The position numbers were made by a program, and so were the translations under genes. Below are positions 55,408 through 64,000 of a DNA stretch of 64,000 bases, piece by piece. The notes under the pieces were generated by a model, which saw only the letters and a program-made list of their open reading frames with translations, was not told where the DNA came from and made no database searches. The stretch's first letter is position 1. Every line of letters begins with the position of its first letter. Origin of the DNA: Tepidanaerobacter syntrophicus (GTDB taxonomy: Bacteria; Bacillota; Thermosediminibacteria; Thermosediminibacterales; Tepidanaerobacteraceae); NCBI RefSeq assembly GCF_001485475.2, contig NZ_DF977000.1, forward strand, positions 186,001 to 250,000, given 5' to 3'.

Positions 55408-56367
55408 ATGCTTGAGGTAAATGCCGATTTGAAGAAAAAATTCGAAGAGACAGCTAGCGCCATGCGATTGCGCTTGGAAAAAAGGCCTTCTCCTTCTTCG
55501 CTGCGCTCTATTATAGCAGAAAAGGGCCTGGGAAATTTTGTTATGTGCGAAAGACTTGGGCAAAAAGAGCTTTCGGGCATTACTCAAAAAGGCGGAATTG
55601 TAGGGGTGGACGGGTCAACAAACAGTGCGGGAGGACCTTTTCCTTATCTGTTTACCCTCCAACAAGCTCTTGCAAAACTTTGCATCTCCGGAGAAAACGA
55701 TCTTCTCGTAACCGATGCATTTTCTCCCCTTATAACAGAAGATGTAGCGAACGAAGAAGAATATCAGGAATTTGTAAAGCACAACCTTGCCCAGTTAGAG
55801 GCAAAAGCGGCGCTTCTGGCATTAGAAAAATTCAAGCCCGCAGTAATTTTGCTGGACGGCTCTCTAGTCCGTTATAAAATTGAGGCCGGAGCTTTGTGGA
55901 ATAAATTAAAAGAAGAGGCAATAAGTCAAAAAGTCCTGCTGGCAGGTGTTGTAGAAGGTATATCCACCGGTATAATTAGCCAGTGCTTGAAGGATGCCCT
56001 GGACATGGACGGATTTCCCGCATCAGATTGGGAAATTTTATTCGGACTTTTGCAGGTTGGAGAAGCATTGGAAATTATGCCAGGCTTATTTAAAGAAGGG
56101 TTTCGGACGCTTTTTATGAGGTCATCTCTTGATCCAAAACCTATAGGAATTGACCTTTTAGAAGAACAGCAGGAAGCAATAGGGCTTGTACCGAATCTTG
56201 TATTTACGCTAACCCCGAAAGAAAGCAGGGGGATACCTCTTTGGCTTGATATAATTGATAAAAGCGTAAGAATAAGTGATGCAGTAATGGAAGGGTTGCT
56301 GCACACTTACCTCGGAGAAGATTATGTAGAATTTATAAAGCCTAAGCGAGAAAAACGGGAGATGTAG
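55408..56367 (+). CDS. NurA-domain nuclease
   Basis: 319 aa. The N-terminal acidic loop GIVGVDGSTNSAGG and the later VILLDGSLVRYK give the two Asp clusters of NurA 5'-3' nucleases; the C-terminal PLWLDIIDKSVRISDAVMEG resembles the family end. NurA trims DNA ends with HerA during double-strand break repair in archaea and some bacteria. The HerA gene begins 10 bases after its stop. Confidence 0.87.
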   Translation: MLEVNADLKKKFEETASAMRLRLEKRPSPSSLRSIIAEKGLGNFVMCERLGQKELSGITQKGGIVGVDGSTNSAGGPFPYLFTLQQALAKLCISGENDLLVTDAFSPLITEDVANEEEYQEFVKHNLAQLEAKAALLALEKFKPAVILLDGSLVRYKIEAGALWNKLKEEAISQKVLLAGVVEGISTGIISQCLKDALDMDGFPASDWEILFGLLQVGEALEIMPGLFKEGFRTLFMRSSLDPKPIGIDLLEEQQEAIGLVPNLVFTLTPKESRGIPLWLDIIDKSVRISDAVMEGLLHTYLGEDYVEFIKPKREKREM

Positions 56368-56377
56368 GAGGAATATT

Positions 56378-58219
56378 ATGGCAAATATGCAGGTAGTTGG
56401 GCTTACAACACCGCAAGAGGTGTATGTAGCATCAAGAGACAGAAAGTTTCGGATAAATGAGCTGCTGGTTATAGAGGATCCTTATCAAGGAAACCTTATA
56501 GGCGAAGTGGTTGAAAGCAATTCTTACAACAGATTTATTCCCCTTTCCATAGGCAATGGCATTCACGACGCCGATGTTATAGAATCCTTAAAGCATCTAG
56601 GGTATTCAATAAACGAAGATGAAATAAATATTGCAAAAGTCAAGCTTATTTCAGAAGCTAATTTTCCGGTAGTAACAGGATGTAAAGCTCGCCTTCCTAT
56701 ATTCGACGAGGTCAGGAGTCATCTTTTAAAAGGCGCGCGAGAAGACGGACTTTTGATAGGTGAAATCAAAAATACCGAAGAAACTGCCGAGACCATGGAG
56801 GAAGACCTTCGCGGCCTTTGCGAAATGTTTTCTAATGGCAAGGTTTACAAGACGCGAAACGTGCCGTTTTTCTTGGATCTCAGGTCATTTCAACAGTATC
56901 CCCATATCGGAGTTTTCGGCGGGTCGGGTTCCGGCAAATCTTTCGGTCTTAGAGTTATTATGGAAGAAGTAATGAAGCATCGATTTCCGGCCTTAATCTT
57001 GGATCCGCATTATGAAATGGAATTTTCGGAAAGCCAAGAAAACGGCTTAGAAAAACGGGATTTTAAAGATGTATTTAAAAAATTTCAGATAGGCGAAGAT
57101 ATCGGCGTAGAATTTTTAAATTTATCAAGAGGAGATTTGATGGCATTGCTTTCAGCCGTATCTCCTTTAACAGAAGCCATGTCAAGCGCTGTGCAAGAGC
57201 TTCATTTAAGAGGCGATACATATTTAAGCTTTTCAAATCGCCTTGAGCTTTTGGGCGAAGCGTTAGAGATGGGGCGATCCCGCATTGAGCAGGCACTAAA
57301 ACAGGATATGGAACCTATGGAGCAAGAAAAATATATTAAAATGCGCCAGCTCTTTGAAAAGTACCAAAATACCCCTCTGCCTTCTGTGCAGGGTATCATA
57401 TGGCGGCTGAGACGATTATATAGTTCCGGTCTTTTCAGCCATGATATAAAGCCGGTAAAAGAGACAATGATGCAGGGGAAACTTGCAGTAATTCAGGGAC
57501 CTATATGGCTTCTGCAGGTATTTTCCACTTACCTGCTTTCTAACATTTACCACCAGCGCAGAGATTATAAGGATGGCGAGCTAAAAGGCCAGCCATCAGG
57601 GGAATATTTCCCGCCCTTCATAATCGCAACCGATGAGGCTCATAATTTTGCGCCAAAAGGAAAAGATACTGCCACAAAAGGAATAATTACAGAAATTGCC
57701 CAGGAAGGAAGAAAATACGGCGTATTTTTAATACTCGCCACGCAGCGGCCTACGCTTCTTGATGAAACCGTCACAGCGCAGCTTAATACAAAAATCATAT
57801 TTCGCACTGTGCGTGCCTCTGATATCGGCACTATTTCCGAAGAAACCGATATAAAGGTTGAGGAAGCTAGAAGGCTGCCTTACCTGCCTTCAGGAGATGC
57901 TTTTGTTTCATCGCCGCTTTTTGGAAGAACCGTTGCGATACGCGTTCGTTTTCCTCATACTCGAAGCCCCCATACTCAAAATCCACTAGATGAAATAAAG
58001 TTTTATCGCGAAACTTCCGAAGATAATCTGTTCGATGCCATAAAACCGCATCTTCCCATATATGCTGCAAATTTTGCCAAAGCTGTAGAAGAAATCAATG
58101 CAGCTGCCGGTGCAAACTACGAAGTAAGGACACTAAAAGCAGCGCTGGATGAACTTGTAGCAAAGGGAAAGCTCAAAAAACAAGCAAGCCCTCTGGGAGA
58201 TATTTTTATCGAGCCCTGA
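56378..58219 (+). CDS. HerA-like ATPase/helicase
   Basis: 613 aa. HAS-barrel-like N-terminal domain (about 1-110), FtsK-HerA AAA core with Walker A FGGSGSGKSFG near residue 186 and Walker B IIATDEAHNF, arginine-finger-like region RKYGVFLILATQRPTLLDETV, and a C-terminal winged domain ending in SPLGDIFIEP. HerA forms hexameric rings that translocate DNA and stimulate NurA. The pair is repair-like rather than a DUF4297/Sir2 defence fusion, but a defence role cannot be ruled out. GGAGGAATATT precedes the ATG. Confidence 0.9.
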   Translation: MANMQVVGLTTPQEVYVASRDRKFRINELLVIEDPYQGNLIGEVVESNSYNRFIPLSIGNGIHDADVIESLKHLGYSINEDEINIAKVKLISEANFPVVTGCKARLPIFDEVRSHLLKGAREDGLLIGEIKNTEETAETMEEDLRGLCEMFSNGKVYKTRNVPFFLDLRSFQQYPHIGVFGGSGSGKSFGLRVIMEEVMKHRFPALILDPHYEMEFSESQENGLEKRDFKDVFKKFQIGEDIGVEFLNLSRGDLMALLSAVSPLTEAMSSAVQELHLRGDTYLSFSNRLELLGEALEMGRSRIEQALKQDMEPMEQEKYIKMRQLFEKYQNTPLPSVQGIIWRLRRLYSSGLFSHDIKPVKETMMQGKLAVIQGPIWLLQVFSTYLLSNIYHQRRDYKDGELKGQPSGEYFPPFIIATDEAHNFAPKGKDTATKGIITEIAQEGRKYGVFLILATQRPTLLDETVTAQLNTKIIFRTVRASDIGTISEETDIKVEEARRLPYLPSGDAFVSSPLFGRTVAIRVRFPHTRSPHTQNPLDEIKFYRETSEDNLFDAIKPHLPIYAANFAKAVEEINAAAGANYEVRTLKAALDELVAKGKLKKQASPLGDIFIEP

Positions 58220-58394
58220 ATAAAAAATGCCAGAACCCAACGGCAGAGCACTCTCTTAGAGATATTATCGAGCCTTGAAGCATTGAGCATAAATTGTTGC
58301 CCTAAGCGATAACGTAATTAGAATATCATCATTAAAACGTTAATACTGCCAGAAAAAACCTTATTTTAAGTAAGAATATCACCGAAAAATGTCA

Positions 58395-58480
58395 TCATGA
58401 GCGCAAGCGAAGAATCTTCGATGATAAGTCTTAAGATTCTTCATTTCCCTTCACTCCGAATTGCAAAGTATCTGAAGGCT
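58395..58480. repeat. Interspersed repeat related to GTCATCATGAGCGCAAGCGAAGAATC
   Basis: Contains inverted GAAGAATCTT/AAGATTCTTC arms and a TTCACTCCGAATTGCAAAGT end. Similar degenerate pieces occur at 19007-19045 and in the 3' end of abrB (54975-55025). This family is widespread among bacteria but I cannot name its element. Confidence 0.6.
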
Positions 58481-58496
58481 TTTCTAAAGTAAAATT

Positions 58497-58540
58497 AAGG
58501 ACCTTCCGGAAGATAACTTATAATCTTCAGGAAGGTCCTT
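58497..58540. terminator. Bidirectional terminator between herA and the symporter gene
   Basis: AAGGACCTTCC...GAAGAT and ATCTTC...GGAAGGTCCTT form a 16-17 bp stem with one mismatch. Convergent genes lie on both sides; T runs are short in both directions. Confidence 0.75.
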
Positions 58541-58699
58541 TAGATTTTAAAAATGACCCTTGCTCGCAATTTCCATAGCCTATATATAATCTTATTACCT
58601 GTTAAGTAAACGGCTCAGCATTGAAATACCCGGTCTCATAATTATAGGCCGCAAGCTTTAGTCCGCCTGACAGGCTCTATTCCAAAATATAAAGGCGTT

Positions 58700-60157
58700 T
58701 CAAATACCGGATTTAGGCTGCTGTAGATGCAATGCAGAATCACTGTTTCTTGTCATCATAGAAACAACTATAATAAGAATGGCTGAAACAGCAAGAGCAA
58801 TAAGTATCTTATATGTGCCAAGAGAGTTGATTTGTGACAAAACAGCGCCTGTAATCATGCCTACTCTTGCTCCCCAGGGAGTCACTTTGCTGTTTCGCTT
58901 TCCGGGCTGGAATGGATCTTCCGGCCGCTCTTTCCACAGCAGGCCTACAACAAGCAGCGGCACTAAACCGCCTCCAGCCATGGAATAAGCCCTTGAAAAC
59001 AGATCCAAAATTGAGGGGGAATAAATAGATACAACAGCTGCTATTATACCTACTATAACCGTCAAGACTCTGACAATAAAAATCATTTCCTTATCTGTAA
59101 GATCAGGTTTAAATACTGCTATAATATCATTAGTCATTAAAACCGTAGCAGAGTTCAGGTTGGAGTCTGCCGAGGACATGCCTGCCGCCATTATGCACAA
59201 GAATATGCCCACAGCCACAATAGTAGGCACCATGTTCATCATAAACCAGGGCATTGGCTGTTCTCCGGTAAGATTAGGATTTACGGTATAGATTATCATA
59301 CCGACTATAGCAGTAAGCATAACGAATATAATTGCAATTGTTCCGCTGGCAAGCAGGCCATTGCGGGCAGTCTTTGAATCCTTTGCAGCAAAGCAGCTTT
59401 GCCAATACATCTGAGCTGCTAAGATGCCGACACAGCCTGTTACGAAATTAGTCAAGGCCACACCATAATTTGCACCGCTTAGGCTCCACATCTCAGGTCT
59501 TCCCATTGCAGTAAGACGCGCCCCAATTTCAGCAAAACTGAAATTTACAATCTTGAATGCCTCAAAATAGAACATTCCGCCAAATACGATAACCATCAGT
59601 CCAAGCACAAAATCCATCCAAACAAGGGAATAGTAGCCGCCTAGCGTTGTGTATACGATATAGATGGCAGTAAATAAGAATACTATTGGTACGGGATTGG
59701 CTCCTGTTATAACTTGGAATATCGTTCCAAATCCCTTAGCTTGCCCACCTGTCCAAGCTATCATTATACTGCAGGCAAGTATTGCACCAATAACACGCGT
59801 TACCTTATCTTTTACGATTAGATCATCAATCATTTCAATAAATGTACTGTAAGTGTATCTTCCAGCAAAACCTGCAAACACCAGAGCAAAGATTATCTTG
59901 GAACCCTGCTCGCCAAGTATGAAAAACAACCATGGCAAGCCGTTTGCGTAACCTTTTGCTGCATGACCCACAAAGTTGCCTACACCCATAATATTTGCAA
60001 ATTCAGTAAAGAATATGAGGAATAGGGGCAAACTGCCGCCTGCAATCGAATAGTCGGCAAAACTGGCGCTGGCTTTATGTCTGACTTTAAATCCGATCCA
60101 CAGGAAAAAGGCTCCCAGGACTACTGTTGCAATCCAGAGTATTGTGCCAAGATTCAT
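58700..60157 (-). CDS. Sodium:solute symporter family protein
   Basis: 485 aa, about 13 helices. SSS pattern: DYSIAGGSLPLFLIFFTEFANIMGVGNFVGHAAKG, AWTGGQAKGFGTIF and SSADSNLNSATVLMTNDI (sodium and sugar/amino-acid site). Members import proline, pantothenate, urea or sugars; a serine-rich proline-type core is not diagnostic here. Downstream of dapA by 622 bases on the same strand, so it may belong to the sigma-54-controlled module; substrate unknown. Starts at ATG 60157 with GGGAGGA. Confidence 0.88.
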   Translation of the reverse strand: MNLGTILWIATVVLGAFFLWIGFKVRHKASASFADYSIAGGSLPLFLIFFTEFANIMGVGNFVGHAAKGYANGLPWLFFILGEQGSKIIFALVFAGFAGRYTYSTFIEMIDDLIVKDKVTRVIGAILACSIMIAWTGGQAKGFGTIFQVITGANPVPIVFLFTAIYIVYTTLGGYYSLVWMDFVLGLMVIVFGGMFYFEAFKIVNFSFAEIGARLTAMGRPEMWSLSGANYGVALTNFVTGCVGILAAQMYWQSCFAAKDSKTARNGLLASGTIAIIFVMLTAIVGMIIYTVNPNLTGEQPMPWFMMNMVPTIVAVGIFLCIMAAGMSSADSNLNSATVLMTNDIIAVFKPDLTDKEMIFIVRVLTVIVGIIAAVVSIYSPSILDLFSRAYSMAGGGLVPLLVVGLLWKERPEDPFQPGKRNSKVTPWGARVGMITGAVLSQINSLGTYKILIALAVSAILIIVVSMMTRNSDSALHLQQPKSGI

Positions 60158-60709
60158 TACAATTCCTCCCGTTTTTTAATTTTTAACCCCAGTAAATAGA
60201 AATAAGATCCTATTAATGATAGTTTGCTTTTTTACAGCTTAGTGAAGCTGTAACTGCTTATTGGCTGCTATTGCTGTGTAATTTGCTCTTGCTTGGATGT
60301 AATAGAATGAATAAAGACGGTCCGTGATTTCAATTTTGCACTAAATTAAAACCTTGAAACTAGCAGCTCTTATCAAAATTTTTTTGAATTTCTACCTCCT
60401 TTTTTCACTAAATTCCATGCTTTAAAGAACCTCGTAAAAGTCTAAAAGCCTTTTTTCATATTGCCACTACTGCAATTACCGATTTATAAAATTATTATGT
60501 ATAAAAAATAATAGATTAAGCTGACACCGCTTATAAAATCAGGCAGCTTCAGCTCAACTGCCGCATCTTTCGCCAATCAATTTTAATAAATAGTCAATAC
60601 GTCTGATTATCGAAGAACTTTCATATTATATAGATGCGGCTTCTTTTTGGAATATTTGCAAATTCATCTTCCTTTGTAAAAGTATTAAAACTTACCGCTT
60701 TTGCGTAAA
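60158..60709. other. Noncoding region upstream of the symporter
   Basis: 552 AT-rich bases. AGGAGG at about 60396-60403 on the minus strand is not followed by a plausible gene. I searched for a GG-N10-GC sigma-54 element and found none convincing. Nothing else recognised. Confidence 0.5.
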
Positions 60710-60764
60710 AGCAGGCAGCAATACACGTATTGCTTTATGCCCGAAACAAGTACTGCCACCTGCT
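60710..60764 (-). terminator. Hairpin after dapA with alternative pairing
   Basis: Minus strand AGCAGGTGGCAGTAC and GTATTGCTGCCTGCT pair over 15 bases (three G-U pairs); an inner perfect palindrome GCAATAC-GT-GTATTGC competes for the 3' arm. TTTTAC follows. Likely dapA terminator or a switchable element. Confidence 0.55.
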
Positions 60765-60779
60765 AAAATTATGTGCTGT

Positions 60780-61658
60780 TTATTCAATTTTACCCAGCTT
60801 TTTCAGCTCACTTTTCAAAAGAGCAACCGTCTTTTCGTCAGCTTCGCACAAAGGAAGGCGCAGGCCTCCTACAGGTATGCCGATTAGGTTTAGTGCAGCT
60901 TTTACCGGTATAGGATTTGTAATGACAAAAAGAGCCTTAAACAAATCAAACAGCTTTAGATGAATTTCCTCTGCTTCTTTTGTCTTTCCTTCCTTAAAGC
61001 TTGTTATCATCTGCTTTATCTCACTACCTACCACATGGGATGCTACGCTTATAACGCCTTGGCCGCCCAGTGCCAGCATAGGCAGTGTCATGCTGTCATC
61101 TCCGCTGTAAATTTCAAGATTAGGTGCGAGCAGCCTGGTTTTGCTGGTCTTTTCCAGATTACCTACTGCATCTTTTACTGCAACTATATTTTTAATCTCT
61201 GCAAGACGCGCCAATGTTTCAGGCTCTATTGTGACTGCCGTTCGGCCCGGTATGTTGTAAGGCACAACAGGAATATCCACTGCATCGGCAATAGCTTTAA
61301 AATGTCTGTAAAGGCCTTCTTGTGTCGGCTTATTGTAATAAGGGGATACTACTAAAAGGCAATCTACTCCCACCTTCTCGGCTTCTTGCGAAAACTCCAC
61401 GCTATGAATCGTAGAATTGCTGCCTGTGCCTGCCATAATCTTTGCTCTTTTACCGGCAATTTCTTTGCATGCTCTAAAAAGATCTAGTTTTTCTGCATCC
61501 GAAAGTGTAGGTGATTCCCCTGTAGTTCCTGCCACCAAAAGGGTGTCGCTTCCTGTTGCAATAAGATGCTCAATTAATTTTTCCAAAGCATTATAATCTA
61601 TACTCAAATCCTTATCAAAAGGTGTGACCATTGCAGTTATGACTTGTCCAAAAATCAT
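60780..61658 (-). CDS. dapA: 4-Hydroxy-tetrahydrodipicolinate synthase (DapA) family protein
   Basis: 292 aa, DHDPS/NAL TIM barrel. TTGESPTL, PYYNKPTQEGLYRHFKAIA, YNIPGRTA (Tyr133/Arg138 equivalents), catalytic Lys in IVAVKDAVG and NPIPVKAAL are those of true DapA, which condenses pyruvate with aspartate semialdehyde. The context (DAO oxidoreductase, sigma-54 activator, symporter) resembles hydroxyproline-type catabolic operons in which DapA relatives deaminate pyrroline-4-hydroxy-2-carboxylate, so a catabolic paralogue is also possible. Its start overlaps the preceding gene by 44 bases. AAGGAGG precedes the ATG. Confidence 0.85.
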   Translation of the reverse strand: MIFGQVITAMVTPFDKDLSIDYNALEKLIEHLIATGSDTLLVAGTTGESPTLSDAEKLDLFRACKEIAGKRAKIMAGTGSNSTIHSVEFSQEAEKVGVDCLLVVSPYYNKPTQEGLYRHFKAIADAVDIPVVPYNIPGRTAVTIEPETLARLAEIKNIVAVKDAVGNLEKTSKTRLLAPNLEIYSGDDSMTLPMLALGGQGVISVASHVVGSEIKQMITSFKEGKTKEAEEIHLKLFDLFKALFVITNPIPVKAALNLIGIPVGGLRLPLCEADEKTVALLKSELKKLGKIE

Positions 61659-62832
61659 TTACATCGTCCTCCTTAAATCTTTCTATTGAAAGCTGCTTCA
61701 TATCTATATCCATAGATGTCTTGCCCTCAGTGATAACATCACACATCAACCTTCCGGTAATTGCCGAAAGTGCTATCCCGTCTCCTTCATGTCCTGCCGC
61801 CATATAAAACCCTTTCAAATTCGGAACTGGTCCAAGGATAGGAAGGCCGTCAGGTGTATAAGGTCTAAGACCGGAAAAACTATGTATAATGCTGACGTCT
61901 TTTAAAGCAGGAACTAGATTTGACGCATGTTTTAATATCTCCCTGAGAGCAGCATGGGTGGTTCTTCTATCATAGCCCACAAATTCTCTTGTTCCGCCTA
62001 TCAGCAGATTGCCATTTTCAGTTTGACCCAAGGAAAGCCCTATACCAAGTCGGGCGCTTTCGCCTTGACCCAGAAGCTCCGGATTAAACTTTGCCGTAAT
62101 ATATCTTGCACAGTTTATATCACCGTGAACTAATGGTGCTACAGCCTCACTTACTATTATTTGACCTCGTCTGGGCACTATCGGAACTTTTATTCCTACC
62201 ATGTTTCCGATAAAGGGAGCATACACTCCGCAAGCATTGACTACCGTATGCGTTGCAATATCGCCTTTATCAGTTACAACGCCTTCTACTCTGCCGTCTT
62301 TAACCTTTATGTCTTTTACCTCGGTTGCAAGCATTGCTTTTGCGCCGTATCTTTTTGCGCTGCGGAAAAATCCAAGTGAAAGGTATATAGGGTTTACTTC
62401 ACAATCCATCGCGCTGTAAGTTGAGCCTATTATATCTTTTGAAAAGGCCGGTTGTCTCTGCCTTGCTTCGTCTTTCCCGATTAAACTTACTGAAAGGCCA
62501 TAGCTGTTTTGCCTTTCTACAAATTCTTTCATTATCTCCCATTGCTCTTCGGTATAAATTACAATCATGCCACCGGCATTTTTAAACTCTATATCTATAT
62601 CCATATCTTTTTGCAAATCAGGAAAAAGTTTTACACTTTCAAGGGCCATCTTAAGATGAAGCCCCGGGTTTTTTGACTGTAAAAGCACTGCCTTGTCACA
62701 TGCTCCTGATGTACCCGATGCCACATCATTTTTTTCTAGCAGTATGACAGATACACCTTTTTTTGCAAGATGATATGCTATAGAGCATCCAATAACACCG
62801 CCGCCAATCACTACTACATCTGCCTCGTGCAT
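61615..62832 (-). CDS. DAO-family FAD oxidoreductase (SoxB/LhpB/HcnC-like)
   Basis: 405 aa. N-terminal FAD motif VVVIGGGVIGCSIAYHLAKKG; the SoxB-like LASGTSGACDKAVLLQ-type segment, DCEVNPIYLSLGFFRSAKRYG, and GLRPYTPDGLPILGPVPNLKGFYMAAGHEGDGI. These are shared by sarcosine oxidase beta, proline/D-hydroxyproline dehydrogenase beta and HcnC. It likely oxidises a D-amino or imino acid. Partner alpha and gamma subunits, needed by LhpBEF-type enzymes, are not seen within the window. It is the first gene behind the sigma-54 promoter. Confidence 0.87.
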   Translation of the reverse strand: MHEADVVVIGGGVIGCSIAYHLAKKGVSVILLEKNDVASGTSGACDKAVLLQSKNPGLHLKMALESVKLFPDLQKDMDIDIEFKNAGGMIVIYTEEQWEIMKEFVERQNSYGLSVSLIGKDEARQRQPAFSKDIIGSTYSAMDCEVNPIYLSLGFFRSAKRYGAKAMLATEVKDIKVKDGRVEGVVTDKGDIATHTVVNACGVYAPFIGNMVGIKVPIVPRRGQIIVSEAVAPLVHGDINCARYITAKFNPELLGQGESARLGIGLSLGQTENGNLLIGGTREFVGYDRRTTHAALREILKHASNLVPALKDVSIIHSFSGLRPYTPDGLPILGPVPNLKGFYMAAGHEGDGIALSAITGRLMCDVITEGKTSMDIDMKQLSIERFKEDDVNDFWTSHNCNGHTF

Positions 62833-62908
62833 AAGCTTCCCCTTTCCAAATGTATCTTAAGCATATAAGATACCCTTGCCGTTATTTATATTCCATAAAA
62901 TAATATAT

Positions 62909-62926
62909 ATGCAAATAATATGCCAA
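62909..62926 (-). promoter_or_regulatory. Sigma-54 promoter of the DAO-dapA operon
   Basis: Minus strand TTGGCATATTATTTGCAT: GG (-24) and GC (-12) are separated by exactly ten bases, matching TGGCAC-N5-TTGCW with one departure. It lies 77 bases upstream of the gene, next to a sigma-54 activator gene. Confidence 0.88.
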
Positions 62927-63033
62927 CAAAACCCTTTGATATTTCAGGCTTTTTCAATTTATTTTTATAATTATTATAAGTTTTAATGAAGTCTCCTGCT
63001 AAAATCTTCGAAAAGTATCAACAAAATTGCGCC

Positions 63034-63060
63034 ATTCTAAAATATAGAATATATATTCTA
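63034..63060. promoter_or_regulatory. Candidate enhancer (UAS) of the sigma-54 activator
   Basis: ATTCTA-N5-TAGAAT followed by the perfect palindrome TAGAATATATATTCTA (63045-63060), three alternating half-sites about 110-140 bases upstream of the sigma-54 promoter. Confidence 0.6.
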
Positions 63061-63212
63061 ATTCTTAGAGATAATATCTTATTTTTAGAACCTACCTTTT
63101 ATTTTCCTATCATTTTTTAAATCTTAGCTTGGAATTTGTTTTATTTACCTTCGTAAAGTGCAGCGGTTACAGCAATGTAAGATTAGGAAAATTTTCAAGT
63201 CTAGGTTAAAAT

Positions 63213-64000
63213 TTAAGCCTCAATATTATATTTTTTTATTTTGTTATAAAGTGTGGCAAGGGAAATCTTTAAGGCTTTGGCGGCCTTTTGTTTGCCTTTT
63301 ACGCTTGAGCCGTATTCTTCAAGAGCCTTTTTTATCATCCTGCACTCCATTTCTTCTATAGGCATTAGGCCATTTTTTTCGGGGTCCTTTCTCTTGATTT
63401 GATTAAAATACGGAAATAGTAAATCTTCAGTTATCCACTCTCCTTCCACCATTAAAATTGTCCTTTCAAAAATATTTCTAAGCTCTCTTACATTACCGGG
63501 CCACTGGTATGAAAGCAGTAGATCCTGGGCTTTATTTGTCAAGCCTTTGACATTTTTATAAAACTTGCGGTTAAATTCCTTTATATATGTTTCCGCAAGG
63601 GCTATAATATCTTCTTTTCTCTCCCGCAGAGGCGGTATATTTATGTTGATTACATTCAATCTAAAATAAAGGTCCTCTCGGAATCTTCCAACACGGATAA
63701 GTTCTAATAGATTCTGATTGGTGGCAGCTATAATGCGCACATCAATTTTTATGGGTTTTGTGCCGCCGACCCTCTCTATTTCCTGTTCTTGAATCACGCG
63801 TAAAAGTTTTGCCTGAAGCAGTGGGCTCATATCTCCTATCTCGTCGAGGAAAATGGTGCCACCGTTTGCAAGTTCAAATTTTCCAAGCTTAAGCTTGGCC
63901 GCACCGGTAAAGGCTCCGGCTTCGTGTCCGAAAAGTTCGCTCTCCAAAAGTTCTGCCGGAATTGCAGCACAGTTTATCTTTATCATCGGCTTTAGGCTCC
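63213..64000 (-). CDS. Sigma-54-dependent activator (5' part beyond window end)
   Basis: At least 262 codons; the sensor domain and the start of the AAA+ domain are cut off. Visible: the sigma-54 contact [12 protein letters not shown], Walker [13 protein letters not shown], sensor II region [14 protein letters not shown]-like [16 protein letters not shown], and C-terminal Fis [29 protein letters not shown]. It lies just upstream of the sigma-54 promoter of the DAO-dapA genes, on the same strand, and is the obvious activator. Confidence 0.93.
   Translation of the reverse strand, partial: SLKPMIKINCAAIPAELLESELFGHEAGAFTGAAKLKLGKFELANGGTIFLDEIGDMSPLLQAKLLRVIQEQEIERVGGTKPIKIDVRIIAATNQNLLELIRVGRFREDLYFRLNVININIPPLRERKEDIIALAETYIKEFNRKFYKNVKGLTNKAQDLLLSYQWPGNVRELRNIFERTILMVEGEWITEDLLFPYFNQIKRKDPEKNGLMPIEEMECRMIKKALEEYGSSVKGKQKAAKALKISLATLYNKIKKYNIEA

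Noticed and set aside
60158-60700. Sigma-54 promoter before the symporter
   Set aside because: Candidates such as TGGCAGTACTTG lack the GC at the right distance.

Overview
The window looks like a low-GC, endospore-forming member of the Clostridia. Four things point there: the order pth-ctc-prs-glmU-spoVG-purR-ispE-veg-rsmA-tatD-metG plus yabB-rsmI-abrB is the classic Firmicutes near-origin block; spoVG has a good sigma-H promoter; a Met T-box precedes metG; and AGGAGG ribosome binding sites with many TTG/GTG starts are used. IorAB, HypD, peptide transport and sigma-54 activators suggest an anaerobic peptide and amino-acid fermenter, possibly thermophilic or syntrophic and related to Tepidanaerobacter. 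The genus is a guess from gene content, not from a search.

Layout. 1-17.2 kb (almost all minus strand) is the housekeeping block. It starts with a truncated LevR-type sigma-54 activator and runs through translation, cell-wall, PRPP, purine-regulation, isoprenoid, rRNA-modification and methionyl-tRNA synthetase genes. It also holds iorAB, a TatD-linked radical SAM gene and two intergenic clusters of DnaA boxes. 17.6-51.6 kb is a 34-kb catabolic region lying between metG and yabB/rsmI, which are close neighbours in Bacillus subtilis. It contains a baeRF-like gene; an AbgT transporter with two M20 amidohydrolases and an unusual regulator; a 10-kb nucleoside uptake and cleavage operon controlled by a LacI-type repressor; a GntP permease with a D-serine dehydratase-like enzyme; and a hydroxyproline/peptide module (glycyl radical HypD, activase, P5C dehydrogenase, Opp transporter, Xaa-Pro peptidase, two XRE-cupin regulators).

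51.9-58.2 kb returns to housekeeping: a yabB-like methyltransferase, rsmI, proC behind an apparent riboswitch-like attenuator, abrB, and a NurA-HerA pair. 58.7-64 kb is a catabolic unit transcribed on the minus strand: a truncated sigma-54 activator, a sigma-54 promoter with inverted-repeat upstream sites, a DAO-family oxidoreductase, DapA and a sodium:solute symporter.

How it fits together: Opp would import proline/hydroxyproline-containing peptides, the Xaa-Pro peptidase would release residues, HypD would dehydrate trans-4-hydroxyproline to pyrroline-5-carboxylate, and RocA would oxidise this to glutamate; ProC offers the reductive branch to proline. IorAB would oxidise aromatic 2-oxo acids to acyl-CoA. 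The nucleoside operon would yield bases and ribose, which the last gene, a ribokinase, phosphorylates. No tRNA, rRNA, CRISPR array, transposase or prophage gene was seen.
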